This document shows, piece after piece, positions 45,483 to 52,241 of a stretch of 64,000 nt of DNA; within the stretch, counting starts at the first letter, position 1, and each line of letters opens with the position of its first letter. The translations under genes and the position numbers were made by a program. The DNA is from Bosea sp. NBC_00550 (GTDB taxonomy: Bacteria; Pseudomonadota; Alphaproteobacteria; Rhizobiales; Beijerinckiaceae): assembly GCF_026020075.1 (NCBI RefSeq), contig NZ_CP102772.1:5357501-5421500 (forward strand), given 5' to 3'. The notes below the pieces were generated by a model. It was not told where the DNA came from, did no database searches, and saw nothing but the letters and a program-made list of their open reading frames with translations.

Positions 45483-46403
45483 ATGCGTCACACCGTTGTC
45501 GTCAACGCTCGCGCCGGAGCGGTCCTGGAGGCCGGGGCGGATGCTTTTGCGGCGCGTCTTCAGGCGGCCTTCGCCGCTCATAGCTGCCATGCGGAGGTCA
45601 AGCTGGTCTCGCCGCGCGAGATCGGTAGCGCACTGTCCCTCGCGATCGAGAAGGACCAGTCGATACCGGTCCTCGCCGGTGGCGACGGCACGATCAACGG
45701 TGCCTTGCCCATTCTGATTCAGGCGGATCGCCCTGTCGGCATTCTTCCGATGGGGACCGTCAACGTGCTCGGCCGCGATCTCGGCCTGTTCGGCTCGCTG
45801 GAGCAGCAGGTCGAGGCGCTCTGCCATGGCGAGCCCGTGGCGATGGATGTGGGCCGGGTCAACGACCGGCTCTTCCATTCGATCTCCGGCATGGGGTTCT
45901 TCAGTCTCATGGCCCGCGAGCGCGAATATGCGCGCCGCCGCTTCCCGTTCAGCCGGGCCGCCGCCTTCGGTGTGGCCGCGACACGCTCGATCCTGTTCAC
46001 CCGCCCGATCACGGTCGAGATCGCCGTCGGCGAGGAGAGCCACGTCGTCGAGGCCGATGCGGTGCTGGTCACCGTCAACCGCTTCGACGGGTCCGAGTGG
46101 CGGCGCGATAAGCTCGATGGCGGTATCTTCGAGGTTCATGTACTGAATGCCGGTGGCCTCTATTCGCGCAGCAAGGCGGCTTTGTCCGTCGCCTCCGGTC
46201 GCTGGCGCTCCTCGCAGAATCTGAGCTCGTTCACGGGCAACGCCGTGACGCTCGCCCGCCGCGACAAGCGGCGCGGGCACATCACCTTCGACGGCGAAGT
46301 GGAGCGCAAGGTCGGCCCGTTGGCCTATGGCTTGCTACCCCGGGCGTTGACCGTCATTGCTGCGCGGCCGACCAGCCTCCGGAGTGAAAGCCACTATGTC
46401 TGA
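45483..46403 (+). CDS. diacylglycerol/lipid kinase family protein
   Basis: The 306-residue DAGK-catalytic-fold protein (YegS/LCB5 type) phosphorylates a lipid alcohol with ATP. VLAGGDGTINGALPIL is the GGDGT nucleotide-binding motif, and GILPMGTVNVLGRDLG the second conserved block. The C-terminal beta domain (ITFDGEVERKVGPLAYGLLPRAL) is also typical. The start is not well marked; ATG 45483 is used, and a GTG at 45447 would add twelve residues. It overlaps the PAP2 phosphatase gene by eight bases, so kinase and phosphatase are coexpressed. Confidence 0.85.
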   Translation: MRHTVVVNARAGAVLEAGADAFAARLQAAFAAHSCHAEVKLVSPREIGSALSLAIEKDQSIPVLAGGDGTINGALPILIQADRPVGILPMGTVNVLGRDLGLFGSLEQQVEALCHGEPVAMDVGRVNDRLFHSISGMGFFSLMAREREYARRRFPFSRAAAFGVAATRSILFTRPITVEIAVGEESHVVEADAVLVTVNRFDGSEWRRDKLDGGIFEVHVLNAGGLYSRSKAALSVASGRWRSSQNLSSFTGNAVTLARRDKRRGHITFDGEVERKVGPLAYGLLPRALTVIAARPTSLRSESHYV

Positions 46404-47088
46404 GCCTGCGCACGCCTTGTCCTGGGCATCGTCGTCCTGGTGGCAGCCGCGCGTCCTCGTGCCGGTCGCGGCGGCGTTGGCGTTTCTCGGTCTCGCCGCC
46501 TTCATCGCGTCGGACCGCAGCTTCGCCTTCGACACCAGGTTGATCATGCTGTTCCGCGATCCGGCCAATCCGGCAATGCCGATCGGCCCGGCCTGGTTCC
46601 AGGAAGCTGTACGGGACATGACCGCGCTCGGCAGCTTCGTCGGCCTGTTCTTCATGGCGACGACGGCGACGCTGGCGCTCTGGCTGTGCGGCTTCCGCCA
46701 CCTCGCTATCGGCCTTGTCGTCAGCCTGCTCGCGGCCCTGCTGGCCAGCAACGGCCTGAAGATCGCGATCGGGCGCGAGCGCCCCGATGTCGTCACCCAC
46801 GCTGCGCTGACCTTCACCGCCAGCTTCCCGAGCGGGCACGCCTTTCTTTCGGCGGTGACGCTGCTCAGCATCGCAGGCTTCGTCGGCCTCGCCTCGCGCC
46901 GCGAGGACATCAAGCGCCTGTGCATCGTTTTGGCGTGGGTGATGATCGTGCTGATCGGCCTGAGCCGGATCTATCTCGGCGTTCACTGGCCGACAGATGT
47001 CATCGGCGGCTGGTGCCTCGGCATCGCCTGGTCGAGCATCGCGATCGCCTGGCTCGGCCGCAAGATGGCGGCCTCCGACCCGGCCTGA
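46396..47088 (+). CDS. PAP2 family membrane phosphatase
   Basis: The 230-residue integral membrane protein carries the three PAP2 motifs: KIAIGRERPD, SFPSGHAF and SRIYLGVHWPTDV, holding the catalytic histidines. About five hydrophobic segments are seen. It removes phosphate from lipid phosphates such as phosphatidate or undecaprenyl diphosphate, with the active site facing the periplasm. The overlap with the lipid kinase gene suggests opposing or sequential action on the same lipid pool. Confidence 0.9.
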   Translation: MSEPAHALSWASSSWWQPRVLVPVAAALAFLGLAAFIASDRSFAFDTRLIMLFRDPANPAMPIGPAWFQEAVRDMTALGSFVGLFFMATTATLALWLCGFRHLAIGLVVSLLAALLASNGLKIAIGRERPDVVTHAALTFTASFPSGHAFLSAVTLLSIAGFVGLASRREDIKRLCIVLAWVMIVLIGLSRIYLGVHWPTDVIGGWCLGIAWSSIAIAWLGRKMAASDPA

Positions 47089-47106
47089 CCCCCCCCGCGG
47101 TCGGGT

Positions 47107-47595
47107 TCAGCGCATGTCGATGGTTGCGTTGACGCCGAGATCGGGCGTACGGCCCAGGATTTTCGCCGTCGCCAGCTTGAAGGCGACCAGCACGCTGCTC
47201 GAAGGGCCGTCCCAGATCTCGGCCGAGATCGGCGTCAGCGCCAGCAGCGTAGCGTCGGGGTCGTCCGGGCCGTTGGGGAACCAGGCGCTGGCCATCGGCG
47301 TCCAGAGCTGGCGCAGCGTCTCCCGGCTGGGCACCTCGGAGGCCGAGCACGAGATCGCGGCATAGAAGTTCCGGTCCTCGTGGCTGATCGCGATCGAGAC
47401 GGAGGGCGAGCGGAGCGCTGCCCCGACGATGCCGGTGTGGCGGTGGCTGATGAAGAGCAGCCGATGGTGATCGCGGTCGAGATGCCCCGACATCGGCCGC
47501 GTCTTGATGTCGTTCTCGGCCAGCAGCGAGACCATGTAGACGGGATGCGCGGCCAGCGCCGTCCAGATTCTCTCTTGCAGTTCGGTCTCGGCCAT
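47107..47595 (-). CDS. pyridoxamine 5'-phosphate oxidase-fold protein (general stress protein 26-like)
   Basis: The 162-residue split-barrel flavin-fold protein has VYMVSLLAENDIKTRPMSGHLDRDHHRLLFISHRHTG and VSIAISHEDRNFYAAISCSASEV, characteristic of the FMN-binding general-stress subgroup rather than true PdxH. It probably binds a flavin or related cofactor; substrate unknown. GGAGGGAG lies directly before ATG 47595. A perfect leftward EcfG promoter (47641-47665) lies 46 bases upstream, supporting a stress role. Confidence 0.8.
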   Translation of the reverse strand: MAETELQERIWTALAAHPVYMVSLLAENDIKTRPMSGHLDRDHHRLLFISHRHTGIVGAALRSPSVSIAISHEDRNFYAAISCSASEVPSRETLRQLWTPMASAWFPNGPDDPDATLLALTPISAEIWDGPSSSVLVAFKLATAKILGRTPDLGVNATIDMR

Positions 47596-47638
47596 CGCTC
47601 CCTCCAGCGCGCGATTATTCCACGGCCCGCGCCGAATG

Positions 47639-47663
47639 GGAACGCCGGCGGCGTAGCAACGTT
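47639..47663 (+). promoter_or_regulatory. EcfG-type promoter, rightward (distal) of a symmetric pair
   Basis: GGAAC (47639-47643), 16 bases, CGTT (47660-47663). The same segment read leftward is also a perfect promoter, because the ends form GGGAACG...CGTTCCC. Confidence 0.78.
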
Positions 47664-47665
47664 CC
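47641..47665 (-). promoter_or_regulatory. EcfG-type promoter, leftward, overlapping the rightward one
   Basis: Read leftward: GGAAC (47665-47661), 16 bases, CGTT (47644-47641). It faces the 47107-47595 flavin-fold stress gene. Its -35 and -10 elements overlap those of the opposing promoter. Confidence 0.78.
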
Positions 47666-47672
47666 CCTTCGC

Positions 47673-47697
47673 GGAACATTGTCCTGCGGCCGACGTT
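47673..47697 (+). promoter_or_regulatory. EcfG-type promoter, rightward (proximal)
   Basis: GGAAC (47673-47677), 16 bases, CGTT (47694-47697), 41 bases before the start of the 50-residue membrane protein. It is in tandem with the promoter at 47639. Confidence 0.75.
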
Positions 47698-47738
47698 TGG
47701 AGGGCGCTGCCGCTCGGCCGCTTCTTCAAGGAAACTTC

Positions 47739-47891
47739 ATGCTCGCTTCGCGCAATCTGCTGGTCGTCCTCGTCGTCGTCCTTGTCGCCGCCCTCGCCGT
47801 GACCGGCTATTCGCTCTACCAGGAAAAGAAGCAGCCTGACGGCGTGGAGATCTCGGTCGGCAAGAACGGGTTGTCGATCAAGGAGAAGTAG
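47739..47891 (+). CDS. 50-residue single-pass membrane protein
   Basis: The protein has a short N-terminal stretch (MLASRN), one strong hydrophobic helix (about residues 7-26, LLVVLVVVLVAALAVTGY) and a charged tail EKKQPDGVEISVGKNGLSIKEK. That topology suggests a membrane anchor with a small soluble domain. AAGGAAAC precedes ATG 47739. Two tandem EcfG promoters lie upstream, so it is very likely a general stress gene. The family is not recognised beyond its resemblance to other tiny stress membrane proteins. Confidence 0.72.
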   Translation: MLASRNLLVVLVVVLVAALAVTGYSLYQEKKQPDGVEISVGKNGLSIKEK

Positions 47892-48017
47892 GGCGCACAG
47901 CCTTTTTGCCCGCCCCGGCGATGCGGCCAGCGGGTGGGCGCTTGACGGGGCGGCATTGGCCTTCACGGCTCAAAGGCGCTAACACCCTGCCACGAGCCAG
48001 TTTCGTGGGAGAACGAG

Positions 48018-49463
48018 ATGAACGCGCCCTTCAAGAACCTCATCGCCGGCGAATGGGCCGGTGCATCCAACGCCTCGCGCAACATCAACCCCTCCGACAC
48101 CAACGACGTCGTCGGCGAGTATGCCCAGGGCTCGGTCGAGGACCTGAACAATGCGGTGGCCGCTGCAAAGGCAGCTTTCCCGTCCTGGAGCCGCACGACC
48201 CCGCAGGAACGCTACGAGATCCTGAAGAAGGCCTCGGACGAGATACTCGCCCGCAAGGACGAGCTCGGCCGCCTGCTCTCGCGCGAGGAGGGCAAGACCC
48301 TTGCCGAGGGCATCGGTGAAGCCACCCGCGCCGGCCAGGTCTTCGCCTTCTTCGCCGGCGAATGCCTGCGGCTCGGCGGCGAGGCCGTGCCCTCGGTGCG
48401 TCCCGGCGTCGGCGTCGAAATTACGCGTGAGCCGGTCGGCATCGTCGGCATGATCACGCCCTGGAACTTCCCGATCGCGATCCCGGCCTGGAAGATCGCG
48501 CCGGCTCTCGCCTGGGGCAACTGCGTCGTCATCAAGCCGGCCGATCTGGTGCCGGGCTCGGCCTGGGCGCTGGTCGACATCATCCAGCGTGCCGGCCTGC
48601 CGAAGGGCGCGCTCAACCTCGTCATGGGGCGCGGCTCGGTCGTCGGCCAGGCGCTGCTCGAGCACAAGGACGTGCAGGCGATCTCCTTCACCGGCTCTGT
48701 CGCGACCGGCCGCAAGGTCGCCGCTGCCTGCATCGCCGGAAACCCGATGAAGAAAGTCCAGCTCGAGATGGGCGGCAAGAACCCGCTTGTCGTGCTCGAT
48801 GACGCCGATCTCAAGACGGCGGTGGAAGTCGCGGTCAACGGCGCCTTCTTCTCCACCGGCCAGCGCTGCACCGCCTCCTCGCGCCTGATCGTGCAGGCTG
48901 GCATCCATGACAAGTTCGTCGAGGCCTGCATCGAGCGGCTGAAGGGCGTCGTCGTCGACGATGCGTTGAAGAGCGGCACCCATATCGGCCCGGTCGTCGA
49001 CCAGAGCCAGCTCGACCAGGACCTGAAATACATCCAGATCGCCAAGGACGAGGGCGGCAAGCTGGTCTTCGGCGGCGAACTCCTGAAGCGCGACACCCCC
49101 GGCTTCTATCTGCAGCCGGCGCTGTTCACCGAGACCACCAACGCCATGCGCATCTCGCGCGAGGAGGTCTTCGGCCCTGTCGCCAACATCGTTCGCGTCA
49201 AGGATTACGAGGAAGCGCTCAGCCTCGCCAACGACACCGAGTTCGGCCTTTCCTCGGGCATCTGCACGACCTCGTTGAAGTATGCGACACACTTCAAGCG
49301 CAACAGCGAGGCGGGCATGGTGATGGTCAACCTGCCGACCGCGGGCGTCGATTACCATGTGCCGTTCGGCGGCCGGAAGGGCTCCAGCTACGGCTCGCGC
49401 GAGCAGGGCGCCTACGCCAAGGAGTTCTACACCACGGTCAAGACGGCCTACACGCTGGCCTGA
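48018..49463 (+). CDS. NAD(P)-dependent aldehyde dehydrogenase
   Basis: This 481-residue aldehyde dehydrogenase resembles 2-oxoglutarate semialdehyde dehydrogenases. ITPWNFPIAIPAWKIAPAL and FTGSVATGRKV bind the dinucleotide, LEMGGKNPLVV carries the catalytic Glu, and FFSTGQRCTASSR the catalytic Cys. AGVDYHVPFGGRKGSSYGSREQG is the C-terminal block typical of the semialdehyde group. It oxidises an aldehyde to the acid; the exact substrate is not fixed by sequence, and no sugar-acid operon surrounds it. Confidence 0.88.
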   Translation: MNAPFKNLIAGEWAGASNASRNINPSDTNDVVGEYAQGSVEDLNNAVAAAKAAFPSWSRTTPQERYEILKKASDEILARKDELGRLLSREEGKTLAEGIGEATRAGQVFAFFAGECLRLGGEAVPSVRPGVGVEITREPVGIVGMITPWNFPIAIPAWKIAPALAWGNCVVIKPADLVPGSAWALVDIIQRAGLPKGALNLVMGRGSVVGQALLEHKDVQAISFTGSVATGRKVAAACIAGNPMKKVQLEMGGKNPLVVLDDADLKTAVEVAVNGAFFSTGQRCTASSRLIVQAGIHDKFVEACIERLKGVVVDDALKSGTHIGPVVDQSQLDQDLKYIQIAKDEGGKLVFGGELLKRDTPGFYLQPALFTETTNAMRISREEVFGPVANIVRVKDYEEALSLANDTEFGLSSGICTTSLKYATHFKRNSEAGMVMVNLPTAGVDYHVPFGGRKGSSYGSREQGAYAKEFYTTVKTAYTLA

Positions 49464-49468
49464 GCGCC

Positions 49469-49493
49469 GGAACAGGGGGCTGTCGCGGCAGTT
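49469..49493 (+). promoter_or_regulatory. possible EcfG-like promoter before the copper-protein gene
   Basis: GGAAC (49469-49473), 16 bases, AGTT (49490-49493), one mismatch from CGTT, 32 bases before ATG 49526. Confidence 0.35.
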
Positions 49494-49525
49494 GATCGGG
49501 AACCCTTCCCGATCGGAGCCGCGAC

Positions 49526-49858
49526 ATGCACCACCTCGACCCGAAGACGCGCAACGCCGCCGACCTCGCGCTCGACTGCTACAAGCACTGCCACAGCATG
49601 GCGACGACGCATTGTCTCGCCGTCGGCGGCGCCCATGCCGAGCGCGGGCATCTCACATTGATGCTGGCCTGCGTCGAAATCTGCCGCACCACGGCGCATC
49701 TGCTGCTGATGGACTCGGTCCATGGCCGCCATCTGGCGAGCGAATGCGTGGAGGTCTGCGGGGCCTGCGCCGCCGACTGCGAGCGCGTCGGCGGCATGGA
49801 CTCCTGTGTCGCGGCCTGCCGGTCTTGTGCCAGTGCCTGCGCTGCCCTGATCGCGTGA
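49526..49858 (+). CDS. cysteine-rich four-helix copper-binding protein (Csp3-like)
   Basis: The 110-residue protein contains thirteen cysteines in CxxxC and related spacings (LDCYKHC, LACVEIC, SECVEVCGACAADC, DSCVAACRSCASAC), plus several histidines. This pattern fits the copper storage protein family, in which a four-helix bundle lines its core with Cu(I)-binding thiols. There is no signal peptide, so it should be cytosolic like Csp3. Csp3 proteins often have more cysteines, so copper capacity here may be lower. It stands 62 bases after the aldehyde dehydrogenase gene. Confidence 0.85.
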   Translation: MHHLDPKTRNAADLALDCYKHCHSMATTHCLAVGGAHAERGHLTLMLACVEICRTTAHLLLMDSVHGRHLASECVEVCGACAADCERVGGMDSCVAACRSCASACAALIA

Positions 49859-49882
49859 CGGTCGGTCGCGCGGCCGGCTCTC

Positions 49883-50896
49883 TCAGAAACCTTCCAGCAC
49901 GATCTTGCCCTTGGCGCGATTGCTCTCGATCAGCGCGTGCGCCCGCTTGAGATTGGCGGCGTTGATCGGGCCGAAATGCTCGGCGAGCGTGGTCCGGATC
50001 GTGCCGTCATCGACGAGGCGCGACACCTCTGCCAGCAGCTTGCCCTGCTCGTCCATATCCGCAGTCTTGAACAGCGAGCGGGTGAACATCAGCTCCCAGT
50101 GCAGTGACAGGCTCTTGCGCTTCAGCGAGTTGGCGTCGAGCGCCTTCGGATCGTCGATCAGGCCGAGCCGTCCCTGCGGTGCCAGCAGTTCGACGATTCC
50201 GGCGAGATGCGCGTCGGTATGCGTCGTCGAGAAGACGAAAGCCGGCGCCCCGATGCCGAGCGCTGCGATCTGCGCCGGCAGCGGCTTCGTGTGGTCGATC
50301 ACATGATGCGCGCCGAGCTGCTGTGCCCAGCTCTGTGTCTCAGGACGTGACGCGGTCGCGATCACCGTGACGTCGGTGAGCTTGCGCGCGAGCTGGATCG
50401 CGGCCGAGCCGACGCCACCGGCTCCGCCGATGATCAGGAGCGCATGGCCCGCGCCCGGCACCGGCTTGCGGATGTCGAGCCGGTCGAACAGCATTTCCCA
50501 GGCGGTGATGGCGGTGAGCGGCAGCGCCGCGGCCTCCGCGAAGCTCAGTGTCTTCGGCTTGGGGCCGACGATGCGTTCGTCGACGAGGTGGAATTCGGCA
50601 TTCGAGCCGGGCCGGTCGATCGCGCCGGCATAGAACACGGCGTCGCCCGGCTTGAAACCGGTCACCTGCGGGCCTAATGCCTTGACGATACCAGCCGCAT
50701 CCCAGCCGAGCACATTCACCGCTCCCTCTGCCGGCTGGCTGCGGACCCGCATCTTGGTGTCGACCGGATTGACCGAGACCGCCTTGACCTCGACCAGCAG
50801 GTCGCGCCCGCCGGCCACCGGCTCGGGCAGGTCGAGATCGATCAGGCTGGTCTCGGCGATGATGGGCTGCGATTGGCGGTATCCGACGGCGCGCAT
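49883..50896 (-). CDS. MDR-superfamily quinone/alcohol oxidoreductase
   Basis: The 337-residue zinc-less medium-chain dehydrogenase/reductase starts MRAVGYRQSQPIIAE, has VSVNPVDTKMR in the catalytic domain, and LLIIGGAGGVGSAAIQLARK as the NADPH-binding fold. It probably reduces quinones or reactive enones. GCAGGAG precedes ATG 50896. It is divergent from an HxlR regulator gene, 99 bases away, the common arrangement for redox-sensing control of quinone reductases. Confidence 0.85.
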   Translation of the reverse strand: MRAVGYRQSQPIIAETSLIDLDLPEPVAGGRDLLVEVKAVSVNPVDTKMRVRSQPAEGAVNVLGWDAAGIVKALGPQVTGFKPGDAVFYAGAIDRPGSNAEFHLVDERIVGPKPKTLSFAEAAALPLTAITAWEMLFDRLDIRKPVPGAGHALLIIGGAGGVGSAAIQLARKLTDVTVIATASRPETQSWAQQLGAHHVIDHTKPLPAQIAALGIGAPAFVFSTTHTDAHLAGIVELLAPQGRLGLIDDPKALDANSLKRKSLSLHWELMFTRSLFKTADMDEQGKLLAEVSRLVDDGTIRTTLAEHFGPINAANLKRAHALIESNRAKGKIVLEGF

Positions 50897-50995
50897 GGCG
50901 TCTCTCCTGCGTTGCGATAGCGGCGAAATGCGCATAACCATCGACGGGCGCAAGAACGCACAATTTCAGCCTATAGTGTCGAAAAGGATACCGTC

Positions 50996-51358
50996 ATGCC
51001 GCCCCGTTTCCAGGAGCCTTATCGCTCCGCCGGCTGCCCGGTCGAGGCGGCGCTCGGCCTGATTGGCGGCAAATGGAAGGGCATCGCGCTCTATCACCTG
51101 ATGGGCGGAACACTTCGCTTCAACGAGATACGGCGGCGCATTCCCGGCGTGACACAGCGCATGCTGACGACGCAATTGCGCGAGCTCGAAGCGGACGGGC
51201 TGATCGTACGGGTCGTCTATCCCGAGGTGCCGCCGCGCGTCGAATACAGCCTTTTCGCCAAAGGGCGCACGCTAGAGCCGGTCATCATGGGGTTGAAGAT
51301 CTGGGGCGAGGCTCATGCCCGGACGCCGCAGGCGGCCTCGGCGGACAAGGCCGCCTGA
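50996..51358 (+). CDS. HxlR family regulator, probable redox sensor
   Basis: This 120-residue winged-helix regulator shows the HxlR core ALGLIGGKWKGIALYHLMGGTLRFNEIRR and GVTQRMLTTQLRELEADGLI. Its single N-terminal Cys14 (SAGCPVEAAL) is in the position used by YodB/HypR/QorR-type members to sense quinones or oxidants. It is divergent from the quinone-oxidoreductase-like gene and likely its repressor. Its stop lies within a palindrome (CTGAGCGCTCAG, 51355-51366) that also contains the stop of the convergent transglutaminase gene. Confidence 0.88.
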   Translation: MPPRFQEPYRSAGCPVEAALGLIGGKWKGIALYHLMGGTLRFNEIRRRIPGVTQRMLTTQLRELEADGLIVRVVYPEVPPRVEYSLFAKGRTLEPVIMGLKIWGEAHARTPQAASADKAA

Positions 51359-51362
51359 GCGC

Positions 51363-52241
51363 TCAGCCGACCGGGATCACATCCACTGCGATGCCGATCT
51401 TCTGCGAACCGGGGCCGATCACGACGCCGTCGAGCGGAGCCACATCGGCATAGTCCCGGCCGATGGCGGTGACGATATGGTCGTCCGCGACGATCAGGTC
51501 GTTGGTCGGGTCGAGTCCGATCCAGCCGGTTTCCGGGCCGCACCAGAGCATCACCCAGGCATGGCTGGCATCGGAGCCTTCCAGCCGCTTTTCCCCGGGC
51601 GGCGGGATGGTGCGGATATAGCCGCTGACATAGGCGGCAGGCAGGCCCAGACCCCGCAGGCCGCCGATCATGATATGGGCGAAGTCCTGGCAGACGCCGT
51701 GCCGCTGGGCGAAGGCCTCGGCGATGGGCGTGGTGACCTCGGTCGCCTCCGGATCATAGGTGAAGTCGCGCCGGATCCGCGCCATCAGCTCGCAGGCGGC
51801 TTCGAGCACCGGCCGCTTTCCGCCGAAGCTTTCATCGGCATAGGCGATCACCGCCTGAACCTGGGGTACGAGCCGGCTCGGATAAAGATGATGGGCCGGC
51901 GAAACCGGAGCGAGGCTGCTAGACGCCAGCGCCAGCCTGGCGACCTCTTCCCAGCCGCGCGTCAGGCCGGCATGCGGTGGTGTCGGCCGCTGAACCTCGA
52001 TCCGGGCACGCATCTCCACCTTCAATTCCCGGTGGGGCTTGGTGATGGTGACAGCCGTCATCCGGTTGCCGAAGAAGCAGATGCCGTCGTTGCGCTCCGC
52101 CGGCCTGGGCGAGATCGAGAGCTCGGCCTTGCGCACGATCTGGCCGCCGCCGTCATGCGGCAGCAGCCGCATGATGCAGCGAGCGAAGGGCACCTGCCGG
52201 CTGTAGCCATAGGTGGTGACGTGGCGGAGATCGTAGATCAC
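51363..52241 (-). CDS. transglutaminase-like cysteine protease/transferase of the ATP-grasp operon
   Basis: The 292-residue protein has an N-terminal transglutaminase-associated beta domain and a C-terminal core with an intact triad: Cys184 in HGVCQDFAH, His227 in ASHAWVMLW and Asp244 in IGLDPTND. It starts at GTG 52241, overlapping the upstream gene's stop as GTGA, so it is coupled to it. In this conserved gene set, the transglutaminase is proposed to cleave or transfer peptide or amide bonds made by the ATP-grasp protein. There is no signal peptide, so it is expected in the cytoplasm. Confidence 0.9.
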   Translation of the reverse strand: MIYDLRHVTTYGYSRQVPFARCIMRLLPHDGGGQIVRKAELSISPRPAERNDGICFFGNRMTAVTITKPHRELKVEMRARIEVQRPTPPHAGLTRGWEEVARLALASSSLAPVSPAHHLYPSRLVPQVQAVIAYADESFGGKRPVLEAACELMARIRRDFTYDPEATEVTTPIAEAFAQRHGVCQDFAHIMIGGLRGLGLPAAYVSGYIRTIPPPGEKRLEGSDASHAWVMLWCGPETGWIGLDPTNDLIVADDHIVTAIGRDYADVAPLDGVVIGPGSQKIGIAVDVIPVG

